Of a stretch of 64,000 nucleotides of DNA, positions 12,334 to 23,600 are shown in pieces (positions within the stretch are counted from its first letter, which is position 1; every line of letters begins with the position of its first letter). Origin of the DNA: Anagrus nilaparvatae (Eukaryota; Arthropoda; Insecta; Hymenoptera; Mymaridae); NCBI GenBank assembly GCA_022575985.1, contig JAKSXM010000132.1:5704001-5768000 (forward strand), given 5' to 3'. Both the position numbers and the translations under genes were made by a program. A model generated the notes under the pieces. That model ran no database searches and was not told where the DNA came from. It saw only the letters and a list, made by a program, of their open reading frames with translations.

Positions 12334-13225
12334 TTTATTGCCGAGGTTTTAATCTTAAAATTAACTTTAAATAGAATTCAATTAAAACTTGTTTTAAAAA
12401 AAAATTTTTTTAAGTTTTACATTAAAAAATTAATTATTTTAATATTAACTTTATTTTTCAATACAATGATAACTGTATATGACTCAACTAGCTTTACAAT
12501 AATCCGTTCTATAATTTTAGGTTATACACACCCTGGCTCTACTTGACCGACTGAATAAAATTTGGCTTCTTTGAAAATTGCGAATTATATTACCTATTAT
12601 TTTCCAAATAATATAAAATCAATTGAAATTGTCAATTAAAAAGACGATTAAATTTTTATGCAAAATAAATTGACAAAATTGACAAAAGTTTATTACCTAT
12701 ATTTTTATGTTAAGTGTAAATTTCATCGCGAGAGAGTATATAATATTGGCACTTTACCTACTAATTAAATTCTTAAAGAAAAATAAACATGAGGATTAAA
12801 AAAAAAAAAAAAAATTTAAGTATAAAAATTTTAAAGAATAAAAAATTAAAGTTTCAATAAAAGATTTAAAATTTCCTCTTTTCTTAGCCGGTTCCCGCGG
12901 AATCGCGAAAAATATAAAACGCGCGCGCTTGAAAAAAATTTACCCGGCCGCATGTAAAAAATTGCGTGCCAAAATATATCATATAAAAAAAAAAAACAAG
13001 TTATTAAAATAATTTTTATTTTTGCATAATTCATTTGTTTATAACAGTTAATAATTGTTTGTTCTTATGAACTAAAAAATAAAGTGAACAAATTTTTGTT
13101 TTAATGTTTCTTCTTTAATAATTTTTGTTCTAAAGTAGTAAGTTTATACAAAATAATGTTTAAAGTTACCATTCATTGAAAAAAAGTTTTTATTTATAAA
13201 AAAAGTAGTTAATTAAAGTCAAAAC
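12334..13225. other. Divergent spacer ARPC1/MATH-BTB with a small CpG-rich patch
   Basis: AT-rich except 12887-12970, which contains CCGCGG, GCGCGCGC and CCCGGCCG in a short space. The patch sits about 280 bases upstream of the MATH-BTB start. It may be promoter sequence or an inserted fragment; neither can be decided here. Confidence 0.4.
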
Positions 13226-14335
13226 ATGACAGAAAATCAGAAAAAATCTAAACAAGAGAATGCAGGAAAACAAGAAAATAATTCTTGTTTTGCAGAAGAA
13301 TGTGGAATGGCTAATTTAAAGATAGCTAAGTACAAGTACACATGGACATTAAATACTTCTGTTTTTAATAAAGAAGTAGGAGATTCAGTTTGTTCCCCAG
13401 GATTTTCTTTAGGTAATAATTATTCTGGAGTTAAATGGCATATTGAACTACATCCTAAAAGTATATGTCGCAAAGGTTTTTCAACTCTTTATCTTTGCAT
13501 TAAATCTTGTACTACTGTGAAATTACAAGCACTTTATAAATTTTCTATTTTAAATGCAAGAAATGAAGAAGATTTAAAATCTTATGATTGGTCTATATTT
13601 ACCGATACAGATATAAATAGAACTCCTCATTATTTTAACACTGATCGTTTTATAAATAAGTCAACAGGTAAAATGGCAATTGACAAATTAATTATAATTT
13701 GTAAAGTTTGGTTCACATTAGATACTTTTGAACCTAATGACAATCAAGATTTTGAAAGATTGCTAGATGATAAATCATTCAGCGATATAACTCTTTTAGT
13801 AAATGGTAAAGAATTAAGCGCTCATAAAAATGTCTTAGCCCTTAAGAGTCCAGTTTTTTTGTCAATGTTTAATGAGGACTTAAAAGATAAAGTAGAGAGT
13901 ACAATTGAAATTAATGGTATTGAATTTGGTGTTATAAAAGAAGTTTTGCGATATATTTATACTAAGAAAGTTGAAAATTTACAAGAAATGGGAGAAGAAC
14001 TGTTAGCTGCAGCTGACAAATATGGTCTTGATGGATTAAAAAATATATGTGAAAAAAATCTTTGCAAAAATTTAAATACTAATAATGCTACAAATTACCT
14101 GATTCTTAGCGAAGTTTATAAAGCTGATAAATTAAAAACTGAAGCAATAAACTTCATTATTTCAAATTTAAAAAATTACGATCTTAATTCATTTGGTTCC
14201 TTAGTTGAATCACAGCCACATTTGTTAGCTGAAATTTTACACACATTAGGAAAAAAGAAAGATACAGAAATTTCTAATGATACAAATTCAACAGAATCAG
14301 AAAAGGAGTTATTTTTGCAGAACTTTTTCTCTTAA
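13226..14335 (+). CDS. Speckle-type POZ (MATH-BTB) protein, intronless, 369 aa
   Basis: Substrate adaptor type for Cullin-3 ubiquitin ligases: the MATH domain binds the substrate and the BTB binds CUL3. The MATH domain spans roughly residues 33-165 (start KYKYTWTL; the CSPGFSLG and GVKWHIELHP strands are typical). The BTB spans about 176-280, with SFSDITLLVNGKELSAHKNV and the SPVFLSMF turn. A 3-box/BACK-like helical tail follows (GLDGLKNICEKNL onward). Length is close to SPOP (374). The N-terminal 25 residues are Lys/Gln/Asn-rich and low complexity. There is no intron, whereas the conserved SPOP/roadkill orthologue is normally multi-exon. With divergence in the MATH pocket this suggests a retroposed or lineage-expanded TDPOZ member rather than SPOP itself (inference). 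A poly(A) signal is plausible near 14430. Confidence 0.9.
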   Translation: MTENQKKSKQENAGKQENNSCFAEECGMANLKIAKYKYTWTLNTSVFNKEVGDSVCSPGFSLGNNYSGVKWHIELHPKSICRKGFSTLYLCIKSCTTVKLQALYKFSILNARNEEDLKSYDWSIFTDTDINRTPHYFNTDRFINKSTGKMAIDKLIIICKVWFTLDTFEPNDNQDFERLLDDKSFSDITLLVNGKELSAHKNVLALKSPVFLSMFNEDLKDKVESTIEINGIEFGVIKEVLRYIYTKKVENLQEMGEELLAAADKYGLDGLKNICEKNLCKNLNTNNATNYLILSEVYKADKLKTEAINFIISNLKNYDLNSFGSLVESQPHLLAEILHTLGKKKDTEISNDTNSTESEKELFLQNFFS

Positions 14336-15210
14336 AAATTTTCAAAATTTTTAAAAATATGTAAATTATGAATATTATTTTTAAATTTCATATTAAGATT
14401 ATTTAATTTGATTTATTAAGCTAATTAAAATATAATAAATATATTTGATATTATTAAGATTGTAAATAAACCTTACATAATAATTATTCTTATGCATAAA
14501 TATGTAGTTTTGATTATTCTTTAATATAAACCAAAAAATTTTTTCTATGCAGTATATATTTTCTAAACTATTTTTTGTTATTTTATTTAATAACTGTAGT
14601 ACTAAAATATTGCTACCAACTACCTACTTAGAATTTAAAGTTTCAAATTTTTTTCTGGGCTGAAGTAAGACCAAAACTTGATTCACTAAAAAATTTGCTA
14701 ACTTTTTTTTTTATAAAATTTTTATTAAATTTATATAAATTTATATTACAAAATTTTTAAGTGTAAGGATATTGAATTGAATCATTTATAAAATAAATTT
14801 GTTTAAAAATTGAATATCAAAGTAGATAAAAAATTTTGTTAAATTAATAAGCATATACATTGATATCTTATTAAATATAATCTTTATCTTAAATATCAGC
14901 AAGTTTAGGAATTGTTAAGTTTTCTTTAAAAAATAAAAAAAATTTATGCAGAAACATTGGATCTAGCGTACAAATTATTAAAACATTTTTTTCTGCAGTA
15001 TTCTTTATAAAAAATTAACATGTAACTTGAAACTAAGAAAACAATTAATTATAAGCAAATTTTCTGTAAATAGATGTTAAATCTATTTAAAATTTTAATA
15101 ATAGTCAATTATTATTCATTTTAAATAAAATCTTAAACATTATGTTAAAACAAAAATGTTTTTAATATTTAAAAAGGAATAAAATTTTTTACTTAATACA
15201 ATTTACATAA
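14336..15210. other. Convergent 3' flanks of MATH-BTB and Ashwin
   Basis: AT-rich, non-coding. Multiple AATAAA-like hexamers on both strands could serve the two converging transcripts. Nothing else seen. Confidence 0.35.
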
Positions 15211-15927
15211 TTATGGCCATGTAATTTTTTGACGCTGTTTTTTAAATTCTGGATGAGTGGGAACCTAAACAAAATTTTGTTTAATTCATTTAATTTAGTA
15301 AAAAATGCAGTTATAGATACAAAGAATTAATTTTAATAAATATTCTTACCTCATTAGTTTTACGCTTATATCCATTTTCTGAGTTTTTATTTGTTTCGTA
15401 AGGTTTTACTGGATGATTATTTTTTGGTAAAGATTGTGATTCAGTATGTGATTGTTTTGATGAAAAATTATCACATTTTTTTGTGTCTTCTAAGACTTTT
15501 GTTTGACTTGATGTATATGTTCTAAAAAGAAAAAAATATTGATATTACAGAAAATTAATTGTATGTTAATTTCCTACTTGCACATATTTTGGTCCTCGTC
15601 AACAGCCAAAGAAATTTTTCTTACAACTCTCAAATTAGCAAGTCTTTTACCCAATAATCTGGATTCGTTGTACCTTCTTTGAGGAAGTGGTAAAACCATT
15701 TTTTCAAATAATGCAATTAAATCAGGCCTTTTCAGTGTATTTGAAAATCTTGGATCCAAACACCTCTAATTAATATTAATTAAAAAAAAAAGAGTTAATA
15801 AATTAATTAAAAAAAATATTTATAACCTCATCAGAGATCTTACAGTTTTCAAAATTTCTAACAACAATTTATCTGACAATAATTCAGGATTTAATAATTG
15901 TTTATAATTTAAATGTCGATCTGTCAT
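15211..15927 (-). CDS. Ashwin-like protein, four exons, 165 aa
   Basis: Exons (minus): 15927-15844, 15765-15578, 15521-15350, 15264-15211; phases join to 498 nt. The N-terminus has LLNPELLSDKLLLEIL, then DLIALFEKMVLPLPQR, and the protein ends KKQRQKITWP. In vertebrate Ashwin (C2orf49) I know the same layout: a LLxPELLS start, a helix leading to PLPQR, a low-complexity Ser/Pro/Asn middle and a final ...VTWP. Ashwin is a nuclear component of the tRNA-splicing ligase (RTCB) complex. The middle here (Ser/Gln/Asn/Lys-rich) is shorter, so the protein is about 60-70% of vertebrate length. Identification rests on the two ends only, hence moderate confidence. It is divergent from PIGL. Confidence 0.75.
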
Positions 15928-16604
15928 TTTAAAAAAGTTTTATTTGTTTGAGTCAAAATTCAAAAATCTTTGCATTTGGATTAAATTTTAGCCGCTTTTT
16001 AAATAAGTATTATATTTACAACCTGATTTACAATCAAATAACAAAAGCGTGTGTTTATTATGGTGTATGGTGTGCATCTGGTGTGCATATAATAATTTAG
16101 TATAGTTTAGTTTAGACTGAACTATATTATAAATCAAGCATATAAATAATTTGGTATAGTGTAGTGTTTATATATGTGATAAATAATTGTTTAAATAATA
16201 AAATAAATAATTTGTGCTTTCTCATAAAAAATAAATTTTTAATAAAAGTAACATTAATGTTAATTATTTTTAAGAATTTTTTATTAAATTTGATTCTAAA
16301 TTATCCAATTTCTTTACATATAAACTCCAGATTTTCGGAGTCAGTTATAACGCAAGATAAAAAAATAATAAAAATAAAAACTGTGATGTGTTATATGTTA
16401 ATTCAATGATGTAAGATAGTTAAGATATATCTAAATATAACTTTCTATCTAATTAATATAAAATTATGTGATGTATTATTAATATAAATTATATAAAATT
16501 TATCATTAAATTTTTTTTAAAAACATTTTTGTGCAATATAATAATGAATTTTATGGAACGTTTTTCAAGAAAAATTAGTTAATTAAGCTAGCAAATTAGT
16601 AGCT
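15928..16604. other. Divergent promoter region Ashwin/PIGL
   Basis: 677 bases, AT-rich. A near-duplicate GGTGTATGGTGTGCATCTGG followed by GGTGTGCATA lies around 16062-16090. No other signal recognised. Confidence 0.35.
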
Positions 16605-17753
16605 ATGAATATGGATATTTTTTTTTATAACTTTAATTCGATAAAAGAATACTTAGACACAATAATTTCGGGTACTATTCATTGGTGTTTATCATATTTA
16701 AATGAAATTTATTGGCAAATTGTTATTTCATTTATTTCTTATTTATTTTTATGTATTTTTTTGTACATAATTATAAAGAAAGTTGATAATAAAGCATGGC
16801 AATTACCTGGTCCACCATCAAGATTACTTATAGTTACAGCGCATCCTGATGATGAAATTATGTTTTTTGGTCCTCTTATTTATTGGACAGTTAGACTTAA
16901 AACTACTAAAATTTATTTGCTTTGCATGACAATGGGTAAGACTTTACTTAATTCAAAGCTATTAGGTAGTTAAATTTCTGAAAAAAACATTTTTTTTAGG
17001 TGGTAATAAAAAAAGAAAAGAAGAACTTTGGTCATGTGCTAGAAAGTTGGGTATCCCTGAAGCAAATATTACAATTGTTATGTAAGAGCATTATTTTATT
17101 TTAATGAATTTCGATAATTTTACACTTAATATATTTTAGGAGTACAGAATTACCAGACAATGCATCTGTATTATGGAGTGAAAGCCTTGTAGCTGATTAT
17201 ATTCTTCAACATATTGAAAGTTATAAAATAAATGCACTTGTTACATTTGACAAATATGGGATCAGTAAACACAAAAATCACATTTCTCTTTATTATGCAG
17301 TTGCATCTTTATGTTTGGGTAAAAAAGTACCTCCTTGTAAGTATTCCAGCATAAATAATTTTAAGTTTATGAAAGTAATAATATCATTATTATCTTTTTG
17401 TTAGATTGCAAATTGTATGCTCTTGAAACTGTAAATATATTAAGAAAATATACACAACTATTAGATTTACCGATCAGTTTACTGTCATCATCATACTGGT
17501 ATTTAATAACCTATCGTCAAAGAAAATATATTCATGTAAATATTATATTATGTTTTTAAATTAAAATAATATATAATAAAAATAATAAATTAATTTTAAT
17601 TTTAAGGATGGAATGAAAGTACATGAATCTCAGTATGTGTGGTTTCGAAAATTATATATGATTTTTTCTCGATACACACTCATCAATACTTTTCAAGAGA
17701 TTAATTTACTTGACCTTGAATTAAATCTTCAATTAGATTATGAAGCTGATTAA
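16605..17753 (+). CDS. PIGL: N-acetylglucosaminyl-phosphatidylinositol de-N-acetylase (PIG-L), five exons, 295 aa
   Basis: Second step of GPI-anchor synthesis: removes the acetyl group from GlcNAc-PI on the cytosolic face of the ER. Exons: 16605-16935, 17000-17081, 17140-17336, 17405-17535, 17607-17753; GT-AG borders and phases agree. The N-terminus carries one membrane segment (about residues 38-58, Ile/Leu/Phe-rich). The LmbE/PIG-L metal motif AHPDDE lies at 79-84, and the second metal/catalytic motif SKHKNH comes after TFDKYGI. EELWSCARKLGI also fits the family. The extra 35 residues before the membrane helix are slightly long; an in-frame Met at codon 3 could also be used. Length is close to mammalian PIGL (252) plus that extension. 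A poly(A) signal cluster near 18190 is plausible. Confidence 0.93.
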
Positions 17754-20622
17754 TTTAAATTTTACAATATAGAAAAACAAGCTATTATTGAAGATTAAAG
17801 AATCGACTGCATTGGATATTAATTTAATTTTTTAATGTACATATTTTATTAATATAAACAAATAGTTATAAATACTTTTCATAAATAATGTGATTCAAAG
17901 AAAAAAAAGTACTTTTTCAAACATCAATTTTTAATTTATTGACTAAAGACTTACGTAATCTATATTCTAAACTCTGTAAATTTTAATTGCATAATATTTA
18001 TTTTTTCGAAAATCTAATACAATAAATATAATTAACAAAACTAAAGAAACTCTGTAGAAGCTCATATTTTGCCAAAGGACTGTATTGCTGTACAAATGAA
18101 GAAGGATGTATATAACATGCATACATTCTTTGTCATTTGCATAGCTTGTAAATATATTTAACTGTGATAATTATGTTAATGAGCATAAATAAATAAATTC
18201 AATACTAAATTTTATGATTTTTGTTAAGAATTAAATGTTAAATAAAATTTATGGATTTTATTAAATGTATAAATTGTTTTTTATTTATTAAAATAAAAAT
18301 TGTCCAGGTAATCAAGAGGGAGGGAGGGATCATAACTCAAAATAATTTTAATTTAGGGACTTATAATAATCTAGATTTAGAGACTTAAATTAATTTGAAT
18401 TTAGGGACTAAAACGATTTCAAAAAATACTTTAGCAAGATAACTTGTTTGTAATAGATAAATAGCCAAATAAACATGTTAGATGCAAGTAATTATTGTAC
18501 ATATGCAAATCTGTCAGAGGTTATTATGAGAATTGAATTTTCAGAATTAAAAATTACTTATTTAAAAAATAATCAAATTATTGATTTATTAGCTTAGATA
18601 TATTGTACATTCAGTAAATCTTGTAAGTAATCTTTTTTAAATAAAATAAGGATGGATAAGTTAAAATTGTTTCATAACTGAAACTCTTTTGAAATAAAAT
18701 TATTTTATCCTTACCTTGGTTAATTAATTTTTAAACATAGGGATAAAAGAAATACAGTTTATGTGGATATTTTGCTGATTTTATTAACTTTTCATTATAA
18801 TATGCATATAACATTAAAATGCACTTGTGTCATAACATGGTGTATTATCAAACTGTGCACATTTACTCGACATTATATATTTATAGAAATATATTATATA
18901 TACATTAAAAGTATAACAAATAATTTTAAAAGACAATTTTTTTAAAAATAATTATAATAATTTTTTTAATCTCCAATGCACACTTTTTAATCTACAATCA
19001 AACTTTTTTTATTTATACATGTAATAGACTTAAAAAATATGTCGTATCGTATATTAAGATTATAATGAGTGGCTCTTTACATGTATTTGATTTTTTTTAC
19101 CAAACTAGCGCACTAGCAGACAGAATAAAAAAATATTTAACTTTTAAGTTCGAATCAATACATATATAGGACCTTTTATTTTATGACTAAAATATGATTT
19201 GAAAAATCACAAAGCAAAAAAAAATAATTAACATTTGATCGAGTATCATTTCAACGTAATTTTCAATTTTTAATTTTTGTCTTTATATTATATAAATATT
19301 TTTTTACATTCACAATTTTTATTTAATTACATTTATTCATTCACAATCTCCCTTTCTTTTTTACTATCTAAAAATTTTAAACAAAATAAAATTGAAAATA
19401 AGCTGTTTTTTTACGATTGCATGACTAGTGAGTTCTATTGTTATTTCTTCCAACATAATTTTACTCTGATCAAGAATTTATGCCATCATTTTTAGACATT
19501 TTATCATGATATAAGCAGAAAAAAACTGCTGGTATGACTTTTATGTTACATCTAAAGTAGTGTTTATAAAAAAAACTACTTTAACGGTTTACTGTATGAA
19601 TTATTCATAATTTTTTAATAATAATTATACACCAATCAGAGAATTAAAAAATTAAACACAAATGATTTTAAATGTATATTATATTAGCACATTTTATTTA
19701 ACTCAATATAATGATAATTATAATAATAATAATAATAATAATAATGCCAAGCAAAATTACCTCAATATTCGCTTATTTTATCGATAGCGAAAAATTAATA
19801 ATAAACAGTAGTAATTCTTAATTAACCTAAAAAAATATTTAAAAATTTATTCAAGACATTACTAAAAATAGAATATAAAAATGAAAGAAATAATTAAAAA
19901 TTTTAAAGACTTATACATTTACTATTAAAATTATTTAAACCTTTTTTTTTATATATTTTTTTTCTACAATCTTTAAAAATTATATAGAATACAAGGACAA
20001 ATATAAATATTGTTAAATTTGAATTTATTATTTATAGGAAAAATATCTTGCGTATAAATTCAAATTTATTAAATAATCGTAAAATATTTTCGAGTAATAA
20101 TTATAACTTATATTTTAAACACTTACATTTTTTAATCTAAAAAATAAAGAAAAAAAAACAGCTCATTTAGGATTAACTTTCATATATAAATAAATACAAC
20201 AAAATAAAAACGACTGCGTATTTTTTATCATAATAATTGCCTTCTTCTCACATTAATTAATCCTAATTATTTATTTTATTTATAATATTAATTTTTTTTT
20301 ACCATATTACATAATATATTACATTGTTTAAAATAATTCGATAAATTTTTTAGCGACTTAAAATATCGAGATCCCTTTATTTTTTTAAAGCAGTCTTATT
20401 TATACATAAGATGTCATTAAAATTTATCTAATTTTACGTTTATGACTGCATTGAAATAAAAAAATTTTTTTTGGGACTTTAATCTCTATTTATATACACT
20501 TATAAAAATTATTATTCGCTATATATACTCCATTTTAAAATATTTGCTCAATTTATGATAGTAAATCTAAAATTGAAATAAAAATATTAGTAATTATTAA
20601 CATATCATCATGAGTAAAAAAA
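17754..20622. other. 3' flanks of PIGL and ensconsin, 2.9 kb
   Basis: AT-rich, without credible genes. It contains three imperfect head-to-tail copies of a 23-28 base motif with core ATTTAGGGACT (about 18336-18415) and an AAT microsatellite (about 19720-19745). The right half should hold the 3' UTR of ensconsin on the minus strand. Confidence 0.45.
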
Positions 20623-23600
20623 TCAAATTAAAAAAAATATATATGAAGTACCTGGGAGTTGATTTTCTTGTGGCTTATTATTAGTCAAGGCCTCTTGAAA
20701 TGGACTTGTATTGTTGACATTTATTGGAACCATAGGTGTGAATGAAATTGTTGTAGGATTTAGATTTGAATTAATATTGTCCTCTGGCACCAATAAAATA
20801 TCTTCGCTATTATTACTATTAGTATTGCACAATCCATCAAAATCACTCAAATCTAGTAAATTATTTGTTACATTATTTTGTTTTACAGAAGAATTATCTA
20901 CAGAGATTTTTGACTCATCTAGCCCATTCCCATGATGACCGTTAAATTCTTCACTCTCAATTTTTGACTTTGTTTCAATATGACCATTTGTGTGGGTACC
21001 ATTTTCTGAACGATGTTCTAACTGCTCACTTTTTATTAATTGCTGGCTTGTTGTCATTGCAACCGTGGAGTTTTTAACATCCTCTGGACTTAAATGAACT
21101 TCATCATTTGGACTCAGTTCTTGTGATTTGCTATCTTCAATTTCACTCTAGCAAAATATTAAAGTTTGGCATTATTAATTATACATATATTAACATTGAT
21201 TAAAATACTAAAATGCAATTATACCTTTGGATTACTAGCTTGATTTTTCGCGCGAGTTCTGGACATAATTGCTTCCACCCGTTTACGCCTGGCATTCCTT
21301 TCTTCTTCTTCTTTTTTCAGTCGTTCAACCATTTCAAGACGTTGTCTAAATGCATGAAGAATAGATTAATAATCATATAAATCAATCAAAAATAATATTA
21401 AATTCTTTAAACATCTTACTTCTCAGCTTCTTCTCTTGCTTTTCTTTCAGCTTCTTCTTTTTCTAACTTTTGTTTAGCTTCTTCTTCTCTTCTTTTTCTA
21501 TCCTCCTCTTCTCGTTTTTTAGCCTCTTCAATAGCCAATTTTAATCTTTGTTCTTCTGATTCACGTGCTTCTTGGACCAACCGCAGTGTTTCTTCTTCTA
21601 GACGCTTTTGTTCTTCTTCTTCTTTTCTCAGTCTTTCAGCTTCTAAGCGCGCTTCTTCCTCCTATAAATAAAAGTTGGCAAACAATTAAATTTGTACACA
21701 CTTTTTCAGCAATAAAATATTTTTATTCATATAGTTACCAAACGTAAACGTTCCTGTTCAGCTTCTCGCTCTGCCTGTTCTCTCGCTAATCGGCGTCTTT
21801 CTGCTAAGGCAGCCTTAGCTTCTTCTTCTGTCGTGATTCGGATTTTTTGAATCATTGAAGCTGTATCATATAAAATAATTTTTGAAAATAAAATTGAGAG
21901 GGAAATATAAGCAAATTTTATTTGACTAATAAAATCTCACCTGTCATATCACACTGTTCCTCAAAATTTACTTCAAGATTTTTGATTTCAGCTTCTTCTG
22001 AGTGATTGCTCAAGGTTTCTTCAGTTACAGGCTCTTCAATAAGGGGTGGGGCTAACTTTACTTCTTTTGACGGAGTTTGCTCAGATACTTCAGGCTCAGA
22101 TATCTCAGTGACTTCAGGTGGCTGAATAGTAATATCTTCAACAGGGGGCTTAGGTAGCTCTACAGCCGGACTTTGTAGAGGTGTAGCCTTAGGGGTGACT
22201 CTGGGTGAGGTTCTGGAACTTCTGAGAGTTCCTGTGGCCGATTTCCTTGAGGAAGAAGTAGGAGTTTTGGTTGAAATCGAATTACTGCAGTTGCTACTGC
22301 TGACACCTGTGCCAGCAATTGAAGCTGGCCTTGGTCTCCTGGAATTAGTTATGGTAGGACTGGTTCGAGGACGCAAATTAACACTGGTATTTTGCTGGCT
22401 CATAGCACTAAGGGGTCTTGAAGGGCCATTTGTAGGTGTGACGTCTCCACTTCTTACCCCTGTTAAACAAAAAATTAAAATTTTTCAAGTGGAAAAAAAT
22501 TGGTTAGTTTCTTAAAATAGAAAAAATAAGCTATTTGGTAAAAAAATTGAAAATCAGCAGCACATATTTAATGACATACCATCACCTTGGCAAGGGCCTA
22601 CTCTCCTGGTTAACGAGTCCTTTGTAGATTAAAAAAAACATGCACTTACCTGATCTACGAGGCTTCCTGGCATCGGTAGGTAGAGTGGTCATGCTTCGAG
22701 AGGTATCTAGGCGCCTAAGCGGACCTCCTCCAGCTGTCAATAAATGCGATGAGCTGGGAGAAGCCGCACTAGGGGATTTACGCCTGTGACTACTGGAGTT
22801 ACGAGGCTTTGACAGCTGATCGAGTCTGGACATGGAGTAGGTCCTACCTGGGCTGCGGCCATGATGCTGCTGATGTAAGTATTGCTGCGGCTGTTGGTGG
22901 TGATAGTGTTTTGAGGCCGAAGAGCTTCTTCCAGAGCAAAAACTGCTGCTCATAGAGCCAAAACCTGTCAACAGCTGGTCCCTAGGTGAGGGCAATGTTG
23001 GCGTCAGGTCTGTACGTCGACGATTCGCTCTTTGACTGGGAATTCCTGCTGGGGTACTTGGACTATCCAACCGTTCGTCACCTGTAAACCGCTTCAGCTG
23101 ACTCAACAAGCTTTATACTTCCTAAGATCTTTTTACATTGCTTACATCAACATGCTATCTATTTCATGCTTTATTCAAATTACATTGATATAAAGGGCAC
23201 AGTGTCTGTCTCATATAGTGTAATAATGGTTTTGATACTCCATTAATACAATTGATTTTAATTATGTTCATATGAATTTGCTTAAATGTGCAAATTTTGA
23301 AAGATATCAGAAATGTAAATCCACTGTAATGATTTGAAAATGAAAAAAACAAAGGACAATATTTGAATGATTAAACCCAATTAAGTTCTTATTAGTGCAA
23401 TTAAACTCAATTCAAAATTTGAAACCCTGATGAATGTGCCAGATAGTATAATTAAAAATAAGATTTATTTTAACATTCACTTCAATTTTACTTATTAAGA
23501 ATCAATTGTGATAAAAAATAAAATTATCGTAAGGGAGCTTCCATAAATTACGTCCACAATTTTTTAAAGGTTTTTGAGACTTCCTACCCCTTGTCTAGAA

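Noticed and set aside
12846..13034. 62-codon minus-strand ORF across the CpG-rich patch
   Set aside because: Hydrophobic AT-derived start and no family match; probably chance.
22195..22515. 106-codon plus-strand ORF opposite ensconsin
   Set aside because: It is the antisense shadow of the Ser/Pro-rich ensconsin exon.
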